NCBI GenBank assembly: GCA_945870465.1
Contig: CAMBSS010000003.1
Span: forward strand, 1 to 61,094
Length of the DNA: 61,094 nt
DNA from: Bordetella parapertussis
Lineage (GTDB): Bacteria > Pseudomonadota > Gammaproteobacteria > Burkholderiales > SG8-41
Reading direction: 5' to 3'
The notes under the pieces are model-generated. The model made no database searches. It was not told where the DNA came from and was given only the letters and a program-made list of their open reading frames with translations. The position numbers and the translations under genes are program-made. Of this stretch, positions 8,023 through 16,316 are shown piece after piece (position 1 is the stretch's first letter; each line of letters starts with the position of its first letter).

Positions 8023-9390
8023 ATGTCATTTTTAGCATTGAATCTGAATCCCGCTATTGTGCAGGCGTTGACTGCGTCCGGTTATACCGAACCGACCCCT
8101 GTGCAGGCGAAATCCATCCCCGAAGCGGTTGCCGGCCATGACCTCATGTGCTCGGCGCCGACCGGCACCGGCAAGACGGCGGCCTTCGTGCTGCCTGCAC
8201 TGCAACGCCTGGCGCAACCGGCCAAGCCCGGCCGCGGTCCGCGCGTGCTGGTGCTGACCCCGACGCGCGAACTCGCGCTGCAAGTCACGAGCGCCGTCGA
8301 AAAATACAGCAAGTTCATGGGCCGCGTGCGCACCGGCACGGTACTCGGCGGCATGCCCTACCCGAAGCAGCGCAAATTGCTCGAATCGTCGCTCGATATT
8401 TTGGTGGCGACCCCGGGTCGCCTGATCGATTTCATCGACCAGGGCAAGGTTGATTTTTCGCGCCTTGAACTGCTGGTGCTCGACGAAGCCGACCGCATGC
8501 TTGACATGGGTTTCATCAAGCCGGTGGAACGCATTGCCGGCGCGACGCCGCCGGGACGCCAGACGCTGCTGTTCTCGGCCACGCTCGACGGCAACATCGC
8601 GACGCTGGCCAAGCGCTTGTTGAAGCAGCCGAAGCTGATCGCGTGCGAAGCGACCAAGGAAAATCACGACAACATCGAGCAGCGCCTGCATTACGTCGAT
8701 GACGGCAGCCACAAGCACCGCATCCTCGACCACCTGTTGCGCGACGCTGAAATGACGCAGGCCATCGTGTTCACGGCGACGAAGCATGGCGCCGATCGCC
8801 TGGCCGCAAAGCTCAACGACGGCGGCCATACGGCGGCAGCGTTGCACGGCAACATGAATCAGTCGCAACGCAATCGCACGCTGGCGCGCATGCGCAGCGG
8901 CAACGTGCGCGTGCTGGTGGCGACCGACGTCGCCGCGCGCGGCATCGACGTGGCAAGCATTACGCACGTCATCAATTACGATTTGCCGAAAGTGGCGGAA
9001 GACTACGTGCACCGTATAGGCCGCACCGGCCGTGCAGGCAATTCTGGTATCGCGATTTCGTTCGCGGCACCCGATGAAGGCCATCAGCTAAAGCAGATCG
9101 AGCGTTACACCGGCAACCAGATCGAACGCCACGTGATCGAAGGCATGGAACCCAAGGTCAAGCCGCGCAGCGGCGCGCCCAGCGGCAATGACCGCAAGCG
9201 CTTTGGTGGTCCAGGTAAAAGCGGCGATCCGCGCAAACGTTTCGGCGAAGCGGCCAAGCCGCGTCGTCCAAGCACCGGCGGTTCGAACTGGGGCGGCAAA
9301 TCCTTCGGCGGTAACGGCGGACGTCCGTCGTCGCGCGATGGCGGCGGCGGCGGCGGCTTTGGCGGTAATCGCAGCCGCGGACGCGGTTAA
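8023..9390 (+). CDS. rhlE: DEAD-box ATP-dependent RNA helicase, RhlE type
   Basis: The 455-residue product opens like E. coli RhlE (MSF..L.L.P.I..A....GY.EPTPVQ). Motifs appear in order: Q motif to Gln28, Walker A APTGTGKT 45-52, PTREL 80-84, TPGR, DEAD 154-157, SAT 185-187, and HRIGRTGR 330-337. After about residue 375 comes a low-complexity basic Gly/Arg/Ser-rich tail, typical of RhlE and probably a nonspecific RNA-binding extension. It remodels RNA during ribosome assembly and mRNA decay. The ATG at 8023 was chosen over an in-frame codon 270 bases upstream because family homology begins exactly here. A strong hairpin terminator follows. Confidence 0.93.
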   Translation: MSFLALNLNPAIVQALTASGYTEPTPVQAKSIPEAVAGHDLMCSAPTGTGKTAAFVLPALQRLAQPAKPGRGPRVLVLTPTRELALQVTSAVEKYSKFMGRVRTGTVLGGMPYPKQRKLLESSLDILVATPGRLIDFIDQGKVDFSRLELLVLDEADRMLDMGFIKPVERIAGATPPGRQTLLFSATLDGNIATLAKRLLKQPKLIACEATKENHDNIEQRLHYVDDGSHKHRILDHLLRDAEMTQAIVFTATKHGADRLAAKLNDGGHTAAALHGNMNQSQRNRTLARMRSGNVRVLVATDVAARGIDVASITHVINYDLPKVAEDYVHRIGRTGRAGNSGIAISFAAPDEGHQLKQIERYTGNQIERHVIEGMEPKVKPRSGAPSGNDRKRFGGPGKSGDPRKRFGEAAKPRRPSTGGSNWGGKSFGGNGGRPSSRDGGGGGGFGGNRSRGRG

Positions 9391-9423
9391 GCAGGTTTTC
9401 CCGGCGCAAGCCGGGTTGCATAA

Positions 9424-9458
9424 AAAAAGGCTGGCGCCGAATCGGCGCCAGCCTTTTT
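9424..9458. terminator. Rho-independent terminator, bidirectional
   Basis: A perfect stem of GGCTGGCGCC against GGCGCCAGCC is flanked by A7 on the left and T5 on the right. It ends rhlE on plus and the small gene at 9482 on minus. Confidence 0.9.
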
Positions 9459-9481
9459 CTTTGGGACCGCAGGAAACCGGG

Positions 9482-9862
9482 TTAAAACTCGGCTTCGGCC
9501 TGGGCGCGCGTGCGGTGCTCGCGCGTGTCATTGCAGGTCGTACTGTGCGCTGCCAGCAGATCCTGCGCGACTGCCAGCCGCCTTTCCTCGCTGGCATCGA
9601 CAAATACGCAGATGCAGTTGGCGCCCTGTTTTTCGAAACACGCGAGCTGCAGCGGGGTGGCGAGCGGGACGGTGAGATCGGGGGTCTGGCCGATGAATAT
9701 GCTTTCGTGGCTGGCCCGGCGGTAGTTCTTGTCGCTGAATACGCGCTTGGTGACGAAATAGACCGCGCCCAGGGGATTGAAACGGGTCTGCAGCGGCCAC
9801 GCCTTGAAGTAGTATTTTTCGCCCGATTTCCCGTTAAACGTAATACCGCCGTAAGTCGTCAT
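9482..9862 (-). CDS. Small conserved-looking protein, function unknown
   Basis: From the ATG at 9862 the product is 126 residues, beginning MTTYGGITFNGKSGEKYYF. The reading frame is open upstream to 10024, but the first in-frame ATG with a purine-rich stretch (AAAGACGG) upstream is this one, and the extra 54 residues look unstructured. There is no signal peptide or membrane segment. The N-terminal half is rich in aromatic residues and looks like a compact beta-sheet domain; the C-terminal 40 residues are more helical. It converges with rhlE on a shared terminator. I cannot name the family. Confidence 0.6.
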   Translation of the reverse strand: MTTYGGITFNGKSGEKYYFKAWPLQTRFNPLGAVYFVTKRVFSDKNYRRASHESIFIGQTPDLTVPLATPLQLACFEKQGANCICVFVDASEERRLAVAQDLLAAHSTTCNDTREHRTRAQAEAEF

Positions 9863-10148
9863 GTCCGTCTTTGTACGCAGTGGGCTGGCCCCGGATACTA
9901 CGCACATTGCCATTGCATAGCGAATGGCATCAATAGTGGTGCGCGGCGGCTCCAAAACAGGGCGAACGAAATAGTTTGACCCCTTGATATTACTCGCGTA
10001 TAACGGGCGTCGCAGGATCTCCAAGCAGTGAGTGCCAGTCCGTAGTGGCCGCGATTTCAGCGGTACTCCTCAGGTTGTTGTTACTTTCCTCTTGAAGTTC
10101 TCGCACCCGGGCGCGAGCCTATCTTTAATTTTTATTGGAATAACACAA

Positions 10149-10355
10149 ATGAGTAACGGTACTGTTAAGTGGTTCAACGACGCCAAAGGTTTTGGCTTTA
10201 TCACTCCGGAAGATGGCGGCAAAGACCTCTTCGCGCATTTCTCGGCAATCCAGGGCAATGGTTTCAAAAGCCTGCGCGAGAACCAGAAAGTAACCTACGA
10301 CGTCACGACCGGCCCCAAGGGCGATCAGGCGACGAACATCCGCCCGCTCGATTAA
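10149..10355 (+). CDS. Cold-shock protein (CspA family)
   Basis: The 68-residue single cold-shock domain has RNP1 KGFGFI at 13-18 and RNP2 LFAHF at 27-31, both nucleic-acid-binding strands. The usual LFVHH appears here as LFAHF. It is an RNA chaperone that binds single-stranded RNA and DNA. A spaced GGA precedes the ATG. The 5' leader, of unknown length, is C/U-rich and may carry the cold-responsive structure typical of csp mRNAs. A strong terminator follows. The gene is monocistronic. Confidence 0.95.
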   Translation: MSNGTVKWFNDAKGFGFITPEDGGKDLFAHFSAIQGNGFKSLRENQKVTYDVTTGPKGDQATNIRPLD

Positions 10356-10370
10356 TTTCGAACGCCGTAT

Positions 10371-10402
10371 GTAAAAAAGCCCGCGCAAGCGGGCTTTTTT
10401 AC
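10371..10402. terminator. Rho-independent terminator, bidirectional
   Basis: Perfect 14-bp stem: GTAAAAAAGCCCGC, loop GCAA, then the inverse ending in T6. It serves the csp gene on plus and the dpp-like operon end on minus. Confidence 0.92.
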
Positions 10403-10445
10403 GCCCACGATTTGGTTACTTCGCATCGTTCGCCGTTCACGCGGG

Positions 10446-11441
10446 CTACTTTGCGTCGTTAAGATAACAGGCGGACCAGTGGCCCGGTGCGATTTGTCGG
10501 AACTGCGGCCGTTCGCTGCGGCAGCGCTCCATCGCATGCGGGCAGCGCGGATGGAAGTGGCAGCCCGCCGGCGGATCGATCGGCGACGGGATTTCGCCCG
10601 TGATCGGCGCGAAGTCGTGGCCGCGCTTCTCGAGTTTGGGCACTTCCGCGAGCAGCGCCTGGGTATACGGATGGTTGGCGTGTTTGAACAGTTCCAGCGC
10701 CGGCGCGGTCTCGACGATGCGCCCCAGATACATGATTACCACGCGGTCGGCCAGGTGTTCGATGACGCCCAGATCGTGGCTGATGAAAAGATAAGTGAGA
10801 TTGAAATCGGCCCGCAGCTGCATAAAGAGGTTAAGCACCTGCGCCTGGATCGAAACGTCGAGCGCGGCGACCGCTTCGTCGCACACCAGCAGCTCGGGCT
10901 TGACCGCAAGTGCGCGCGCGATGCCGATGCGCGCGCGCTGGCCGCCCGAGAACTGGTGCGGAAAGCGGCGCCGGAACGCGGGGTCGAGTCCGACCTTGCG
11001 CATCAGCTGGTCGACGTAGTAATCGATATCGTCGGCGCCATCGACGCCGTGCACGCGCGGCGCTTCGCCGATGATTTCGGCCACTCGCATGCGCGGATTG
11101 AGCGACGCGAACGCGTCCTGGAACACCATCTGGATCTTGAGCGCGGCATTGCGGCGTTCATCCGCCGGCATCTGCGTAATGTCGGTGCCGCGCCACACGC
11201 GCTCGCCCTTGGTCGGCGCGAGTATGCCGGCCGCGATGCGGCCGAGCGTCGATTTTCCGCAGCCGGATTCGCCAGCGAGTCCGACGACCTCGCCTTCGTG
11301 GATGGTGAGGCACACGTCGTCCAGCGCATGCACGGTGATTTCGTGCACATTGGCGCCAGCCAGGCGCGCGATTTTCGCGGCGAGGTCGAGCGGACGCGAA
11401 AAATTCTTGGTGATGTGTTTGAGTTCGAGCAGCGTGGACAT
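10446..11441 (-). CDS. dppF: Dipeptide/oligopeptide ABC transporter ATPase, DppF/OppF type
   Basis: The 331-residue protein has Walker A GESGCGKST, signature FSGGQRARIGIARAL, Walker B LLVCDEA and the C-terminal oligopeptide-type extension with GCHFHPRCP and MERC cysteines. The usual DEPVSALD after Walker B reads DEAVAALD here, a Pro-to-Ala change next to the catalytic Glu that probably leaves activity intact. It is last in the minus-strand operon receptor-receptor-dppB-dppC-dppD-dppF and is separated from dppD by 94 bp. It would energise peptide uptake together with DppD. Confidence 0.9.
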   Translation of the reverse strand: MSTLLELKHITKNFSRPLDLAAKIARLAGANVHEITVHALDDVCLTIHEGEVVGLAGESGCGKSTLGRIAAGILAPTKGERVWRGTDITQMPADERRNAALKIQMVFQDAFASLNPRMRVAEIIGEAPRVHGVDGADDIDYYVDQLMRKVGLDPAFRRRFPHQFSGGQRARIGIARALAVKPELLVCDEAVAALDVSIQAQVLNLFMQLRADFNLTYLFISHDLGVIEHLADRVVIMYLGRIVETAPALELFKHANHPYTQALLAEVPKLEKRGHDFAPITGEIPSPIDPPAGCHFHPRCPHAMERCRSERPQFRQIAPGHWSACYLNDAK

Positions 11442-11535
11442 GGGGTATCAGCCGACAGGGATCTCGGAGTGCCAGGCGCGGCGGACTCGCGATGCACGGG
11501 AAAGTAGCAGGCGTTTCAGGCTATGCATGATGGCG

Positions 11536-12519
11536 TCACCCCGTGGTATCCACTTCAGGTTCGGTGATCGGGTGCACGCAGCGCAGCGAGCGCGCGGGCG
11601 TCGGCTGCGTGATCGCGGGCGCCGTCTCGCAGGCGGCGTCGGCGCGCGGGCAGCGGTCGCGGAACGCGCAGCCGGGTTTCAGTCTGAGCAGCGATGGCGT
11701 CATGCCCGGAATCTGCGACAGCGGCTGGCCGCGCTGGTTGCGGCTCGGGATCGAGGCTATGAGTCCCTTGGTATAGGGATGCATCGGATGATCGAGCAGA
11801 TCGGCTGTCGGGCCCGACTCGACAATGCGCCCCGCGTACATCACGCACACTTCGTCGGCGAGGCCCGCGATCACCGACAGGTCGTGCGTGACCCACACCA
11901 TCGCGGTACCGGTTTCGCGCGCGAGCTTCTGCACTTCGAAAATGATCTGCGCCTGGATCGTGACGTCGAGCGCCGTGGTCGGCTCGTCGGCGATGATGAC
12001 GCGCGGATTGTTGAGTAGCGCGATCGCGATCGCCACCCGCTGGCGCATGCCGCCAGACAGTTGGTGCGGATACGCTTTCATGCGCTCGTCGGGCGACGGA
12101 ATGCCGACGCGGCCCAGCGCGTTGCGCGCGAGTTCGCGCGCCTGCTCTTTGCTGACGGACTGGTGCGCAAGCACGGTCTCTACCATCTGGGTGTCGATGC
12201 GCAGCACCGGATTCAGCGTCATCATTGGGTCCTGAAAAATCATCGCGATGCGGTCGCCGCGCAGCCCGCGCATGGCGTCATCGGTGCGGTCGAGCAGGTT
12301 GTGGCCTTCGAGCAGCACGCGTCCCGACACGATGCGTCCGGGCGGATCGACGAGCCCCATGATCGAAAAACCGGTCACGGTTTTGCCGGAACCCGATTCG
12401 CCGACCAGCCCCAGCACCTTGCCGGCATCGACGCTGAAGCTGACGTCGTCGACCGATTTCACGACACCGGCCTTGGTGAAGAAGTGGGTCTTGAGATTTT
12501 CGACGACGAGGACGGCCAT
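11536..12519 (-). CDS. dppD: Dipeptide/oligopeptide ABC transporter ATPase, DppD/OppD type
   Basis: The 327-residue protein carries Walker A GESGSGKT, signature LSGGMRQRVAIAIAL, Walker B VIIADEPTTALD and the H-loop in VTHDLSV. The C-terminal domain has GCAFRDRCP and ADAAC, the Cys-rich tail of the oligopeptide transporter ATPases. It pairs with DppF as the second half of the ATPase heterodimer. A dRS3-like repeat pair separates it from dppC, which is unusual inside an operon and might reduce downstream expression. Confidence 0.92.
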   Translation of the reverse strand: MAVLVVENLKTHFFTKAGVVKSVDDVSFSVDAGKVLGLVGESGSGKTVTGFSIMGLVDPPGRIVSGRVLLEGHNLLDRTDDAMRGLRGDRIAMIFQDPMMTLNPVLRIDTQMVETVLAHQSVSKEQARELARNALGRVGIPSPDERMKAYPHQLSGGMRQRVAIAIALLNNPRVIIADEPTTALDVTIQAQIIFEVQKLARETGTAMVWVTHDLSVIAGLADEVCVMYAGRIVESGPTADLLDHPMHPYTKGLIASIPSRNQRGQPLSQIPGMTPSLLRLKPGCAFRDRCPRADAACETAPAITQPTPARSLRCVHPITEPEVDTTG

Positions 12520-12539
12520 GGTGATTATGATTTTCCGTC

Positions 12540-12605
12540 ATTCCCGCGCAGGCGGGAATCCAGGATTTTTGTTCCCGTGAACTCGATCCCCGCTTGTGCG
12601 GGGAT
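12540..12605. repeat. Pair of dRS3-like palindromes inside the dpp operon
   Basis: ATTCCCGCGCAGGCGGGAAT at 12540-12559 is an exact ATTCCC-N8-GGGAAT palindrome. A second palindrome, ATCCCCGCTTGTGCGGGGAT, covers 12586-12605. The pair is the same kind as at 5689-5756 and fills most of the dppC-dppD gap. Confidence 0.85.
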
Positions 12606-12619
12606 GACGCGTGATGGCG

Positions 12620-13507
12620 TCATTTCTGCAACCTCGGATTGAGCACGTCGCGCAATTGGTCGCCGACGAGGTTGATGCTGACGATGGTTATCAATAACGC
12701 GATGCCGGGATAGAGGCTGATCCAGTACTTGCCCGACATCAGGTGGGTAAAGCCGTTGGCGATCAGCAGGCCCAGCGACGGGGAGGTGATCGGCATGCCG
12801 AGACCCAGGAACGACAGCGTCGCTTCGAGCGCGATGGCATGTGCGACCTGCACGGTGGCAATAACGATGAGCGGCGGCAGCACATTGGGCAGCAGGTGTT
12901 TGAACAGGATGCGCGGCGTCGACAGCGCAAGGCAGGTCGCAGCCTCGATGTATTCCTTGTTGCGTTCGACCAGCGCAGCACCCCGTACGGTGCGCGCGTA
13001 GTACGCCCATTGCACGGTGATCAGTGCAATCACGATCTTGTCGACGCCCTGGCCGAGGGACGCCAGCAGCACCAGCGCGATCAGGATGGACGGGAACGAC
13101 AGTTGCAGGTCGACGATCCGCATGATGACTGCTTCGACCCAGCCGCCGAACCAGGCGGCGACGAGCCCGACCGCGAGACCGATGGCGAGCGCGCACACCG
13201 TGGCCAGCGTGCCTACGCCGAGGCTGATGCGCAGGCCGTAGAAAATCGCCGACAGCATGTCGCGCCCCTGGTCGTCGCTGCCCAGCCAGAACGTCATGCC
13301 GTCCAGGCTCTGGCCGCCCGGCGGCAGCTTCGAATCCATGATGTCGAGCGTCGCCAGGTTGTACGGGTTCTGCGGCGACACCAGCGGCGCGCCGATGGCC
13401 ACGATGAGGATCAGGATCAGGGTTGCGAGCCCGACCAGCGCCAGGCGGCTTTCCGCGAAATCCGCGGCGACGCGCTTGAACGGCGATTCGACGCCTGCGC
13501 TGCTCAT
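12620..13507 (-). CDS. dppC: Dipeptide/oligopeptide ABC permease, DppC type
   Basis: Starting at the ATG at 13507 gives 295 residues: an N-terminal cytoplasmic stretch (SPFKRVAADFAESRLALVGL), a first membrane segment, a periplasmic loop, then five more membrane segments. The EAA-like coupling loop EAATCLALSTPRILFKHLLP contacts the ATPases. The start overlaps the dppB stop as ATGA. The open frame extends 56 codons further upstream, but only as a shadow of dppB. It forms the channel with DppB. Confidence 0.92.
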   Translation of the reverse strand: MSSAGVESPFKRVAADFAESRLALVGLATLILILIVAIGAPLVSPQNPYNLATLDIMDSKLPPGGQSLDGMTFWLGSDDQGRDMLSAIFYGLRISLGVGTLATVCALAIGLAVGLVAAWFGGWVEAVIMRIVDLQLSFPSILIALVLLASLGQGVDKIVIALITVQWAYYARTVRGAALVERNKEYIEAATCLALSTPRILFKHLLPNVLPPLIVIATVQVAHAIALEATLSFLGLGMPITSPSLGLLIANGFTHLMSGKYWISLYPGIALLITIVSINLVGDQLRDVLNPRLQK

Positions 13508-14481
13508 GCTTTGGCCTCTGCCAGGCGTACGCGCGGATCGAGCATCGAATACAGGAGATCGACCAGCAGATTGATGACGACGAACAGGCAGACGATGATC
13601 AGCACGTAGGCGACGATGACGGGGCGGTCGAGCACGTTGATGGAGTCGATCAGGAGTTTGCCCATGCCCGGCCACGCGAAGATGGTTTCGGTGACGATCG
13701 CAAAAGCGATCAGCGAGCCGAACTCAAGACCGATCACGGTGACGATCGGGATCAATATATTCTTCAGCACGTGCACGCCGACGATGCGCCGCATCGACAG
13801 GCCCTTGGCGCGCGCGAATTTCACGTAATCCTGCAGCATCGCCTCGCGCGTGCCAGCGCGCGTCAGCCGGATCAGCAGCGAGAGCTTGAAGAGCGCGAGG
13901 TTCAGCGCCGGCATCATCAGATGCATGATCCCGTCCCAGTTCAGAAAGCTGACCGGCACGCCGAACAGTACCGTGGTGTGGCCGCGCCCGGTCGACGGCA
14001 GCCAGCCCAGGTACACGGAGAACACCATGATCAGCATGAGGCCGACCCAGAAAGTCGGCAGGCTGAAGCCGAAGATGGAGCCGGCCATGATGGCCTTGCT
14101 GTACCACGTGTCGGGTTTCATGCCCGCCACCAGCCCCAGCGGTATGCCGAGCACGATTGCCATCAGCATGGCGCACAGCGCGAGTTCGACGGTGGCGGGC
14201 ATGCGTTCGAAAATCAGCTGGACTGCCGGGATATTGTGCGAGAACGAGCGGCCGAGGTCGCCGGCCAGCGCGTGTTGAAGGAACTCCCAGTACTGCACCC
14301 ACATCGGTTTGTCGAGCCCGAGCGCCGCGGTCGCGCGCGCGATTTCGGCCTGGTCGGCCTGCGGATTGATCAGGATATCGATCGGATTGCCGATCGCGAA
14401 CACGCCGACGAATATGAGCACCGACATCACGAGCAGCGCGAGCAGGCTTTGCAGCATCCGGCGGATAATGAAGACGAGCAT
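13504..14481 (-). CDS. dppB: Dipeptide/oligopeptide ABC permease, DppB type
   Basis: The 325-residue protein starts with the classic MLVFIIRRMLQSLLALLVMS membrane anchor. The periplasmic region contains PMWVQYWEFLQHALAGDLG, typical of DppB/GsiC. Five further helices and the coupling motif KFARAKGLSMRRI follow. It is the first permease gene after the receptor genes, across a 181-bp gap (14482-14662) that is locally AT-rich around 14530-14600 and shows no clear hairpin. It ends by overlapping dppC. Confidence 0.93.
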   Translation of the reverse strand: MLVFIIRRMLQSLLALLVMSVLIFVGVFAIGNPIDILINPQADQAEIARATAALGLDKPMWVQYWEFLQHALAGDLGRSFSHNIPAVQLIFERMPATVELALCAMLMAIVLGIPLGLVAGMKPDTWYSKAIMAGSIFGFSLPTFWVGLMLIMVFSVYLGWLPSTGRGHTTVLFGVPVSFLNWDGIMHLMMPALNLALFKLSLLIRLTRAGTREAMLQDYVKFARAKGLSMRRIVGVHVLKNILIPIVTVIGLEFGSLIAFAIVTETIFAWPGMGKLLIDSINVLDRPVIVAYVLIIVCLFVVINLLVDLLYSMLDPRVRLAEAKA

Positions 14482-14662
14482 GGTTTTCAGTTATGAACGG
14501 CGGCCGGCAAGGGGTAGTGAATTGAGTCGTGATTTCTAATTCTTATCGCTCTAATACTATCTGCTTTTGCGTTAACTTTCATCCTGCATATTTCCGCTAC
14601 TTCAATGCCGGCCGCGCGCTTCACGGTCTTGACAATTCGCGGCTGCCCGGCGGCGGCGTATA

Positions 14663-16225
14663 TCAGGGCGCCGCGCGCACGTCGTGCGCATAGGTGCGCT
14701 CGTCGGTGCGCGGCGTATAGACAAGTCCCTTGCGTGCGGCCCAGGTGTTGACCTGAAAATGCAGCGGGATGAGCCCGGTATCGTTGATCACGAGCTCGGT
14801 TGCCTGCTGCAGCAGCTTGTCACGCTTCGCATTGTCGACCGTGGCGAGCCCCTGTTCGAGCAGCGCGTCCATAGCCGGGTTCGTATAGCGGCCCCAGTTC
14901 CAGGTGCCGAGGCCCTTGGCCGGATTATTGGTCGCAATCAGCGAACGCAAAGGATAGGTGGCCTCGCCTGTAGAGACGCCCCAGCCGAGCAGCGCCGCGC
15001 TGAACTCGACCTTGTTGGCGCGTGAAACGTAAACCGAGAACGGCAGTGTTTCGACTTTTGTCGCGATGCCGACGCGGGTCAGCATTTGCGCGACTGCCTG
15101 CACGATCTGGTCGTCGTTGACGTAGCGGTTGTTGGGGCCGTGCAGGGTGATGCCGAAGCCGTCCGGGTAGCCCGCTTCGGTCAGCAGTTTTTTCGCTCCT
15201 TCGGGATCGAAGGGTTCGGGCTTCAGATTCGGGCTGACGCCGAAAAATCCTTCCGGCACCAGCTGGCCGGCCGGGATCGCCAGGCCATCCATCACGCGCT
15301 CGACTATCGCATTGCGGTTGATCGCCTTGGAGACCGCCTTGCGCACGCGGGCGTCCTTGAATGGATTTTTCTCCAGCGGTTTACCCGCCTTGTCGGTGAT
15401 GAACGGGGACTTGTCGCGGTTGGAGTCCAGGTGCAGGTGGATCATGCGGTTGGATATGGTGGTGAAAATCGCGATGTCTTTATTGGTTTTGAGCTTGGCG
15501 TAGTCGGCGGGCGGTATCGCTTCTATCATCTGCACGTCGCCCGCGAGCAGCGCCGCGACGCGGGAAGGGTCGGAGGTGATCAGGCGGAACGTCACCTTGT
15601 CCCACGGCGGTTTCGGGCCCCAGTAGTTGTCGTTGCGCGCGAGTTCGATGCGGTCGCCTTTGGTATAGCGCACGAATTTCCACGGGCCGGTGCCTATGGT
15701 GGCCTTGCCGGAATCGAAATCGGCGGCCAGCGCGCCCTTCGCCGCCACGCTCGACACGATGATCAGCCCCGACATGTCGATCGGCAGGTTCGGATAGGGC
15801 GCGCCAGTCTTCAGCCGGATGGTGTACGGATCGACGATGATTTTTTCGGTGATCGAGCGCGTGAATATGGTGAAACCGCCGGGCGTGTTGATGATGCCGG
15901 GCCGCTCGATCGAGAACGCTACGTCGGCGGCGGTGAAATCCGAGCCGTCGTGAAATTTCACGCCGCGGCGCAGTTTGAATTCCCACGTCAGGTCGTCGAC
16001 CGTGCGCCACGACTCGGCGAGCCCCGGCTTCGGGTTCTGGCGCGCGTCGTTCTCGATCAGCTTGTTGAATATCTGCTCGGCAATGCTGTTGTTCGGCGCC
16101 GCGTTGTTGTTGTGCGGGTCGATCGACGTCACGTCGGCGCCGAGGCCGATCACAAGGTCGGCGGCGTGCGCGGGGGCGAGAGCGGTCAGCGCAAGCAACG
16201 CGGCAATCAGCAGGCGAAGGATCAT
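14663..16225 (-). CDS. Peptide ABC transporter substrate-binding protein (family 5), copy 1
   Basis: The 520-residue exported receptor has a signal peptide of about 21 residues (ending APAHA) and the SBP_bac_5 core, including LRRGVKFHDGSDFTAADVAFSIER. It binds the transported ligand in the periplasm and delivers it to DppBC. It is a close paralogue of the next upstream gene, with the same length and near-identical long stretches. GGGAG lies upstream of the ATG. Nearest family members bind di- or oligopeptides, but glutathione, opines or nickel chelates are bound by relatives, so the ligand is open. Confidence 0.92.
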   Translation of the reverse strand: MILRLLIAALLALTALAPAHAADLVIGLGADVTSIDPHNNNAAPNNSIAEQIFNKLIENDARQNPKPGLAESWRTVDDLTWEFKLRRGVKFHDGSDFTAADVAFSIERPGIINTPGGFTIFTRSITEKIIVDPYTIRLKTGAPYPNLPIDMSGLIIVSSVAAKGALAADFDSGKATIGTGPWKFVRYTKGDRIELARNDNYWGPKPPWDKVTFRLITSDPSRVAALLAGDVQMIEAIPPADYAKLKTNKDIAIFTTISNRMIHLHLDSNRDKSPFITDKAGKPLEKNPFKDARVRKAVSKAINRNAIVERVMDGLAIPAGQLVPEGFFGVSPNLKPEPFDPEGAKKLLTEAGYPDGFGITLHGPNNRYVNDDQIVQAVAQMLTRVGIATKVETLPFSVYVSRANKVEFSAALLGWGVSTGEATYPLRSLIATNNPAKGLGTWNWGRYTNPAMDALLEQGLATVDNAKRDKLLQQATELVINDTGLIPLHFQVNTWAARKGLVYTPRTDERTYAHDVRAAP

Positions 16226-16246
16226 GATCGGGCTCCCGGTTAGAAA

Positions 16247-16312
16247 AAGGATGAAGGATGAAGGATGAATAGGCGAAGTTCTTTTTTTCTCACCCTTCCG
16301 CCTTCATCCTTG
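16247..16312. repeat. Tandem-unit hairpin element E
   Basis: Left arm 16247-16270 is the 7-bp unit GGATGAA in three tandem copies. Right arm 16291-16312 is a partial inverse (CCTTCATCCTT). The spacer contains a T8 run (about 16281-16289). It separates the two receptor genes, so it may help give them different mRNA levels. Confidence 0.78.
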
Positions 16313-16316
16313 CTTG

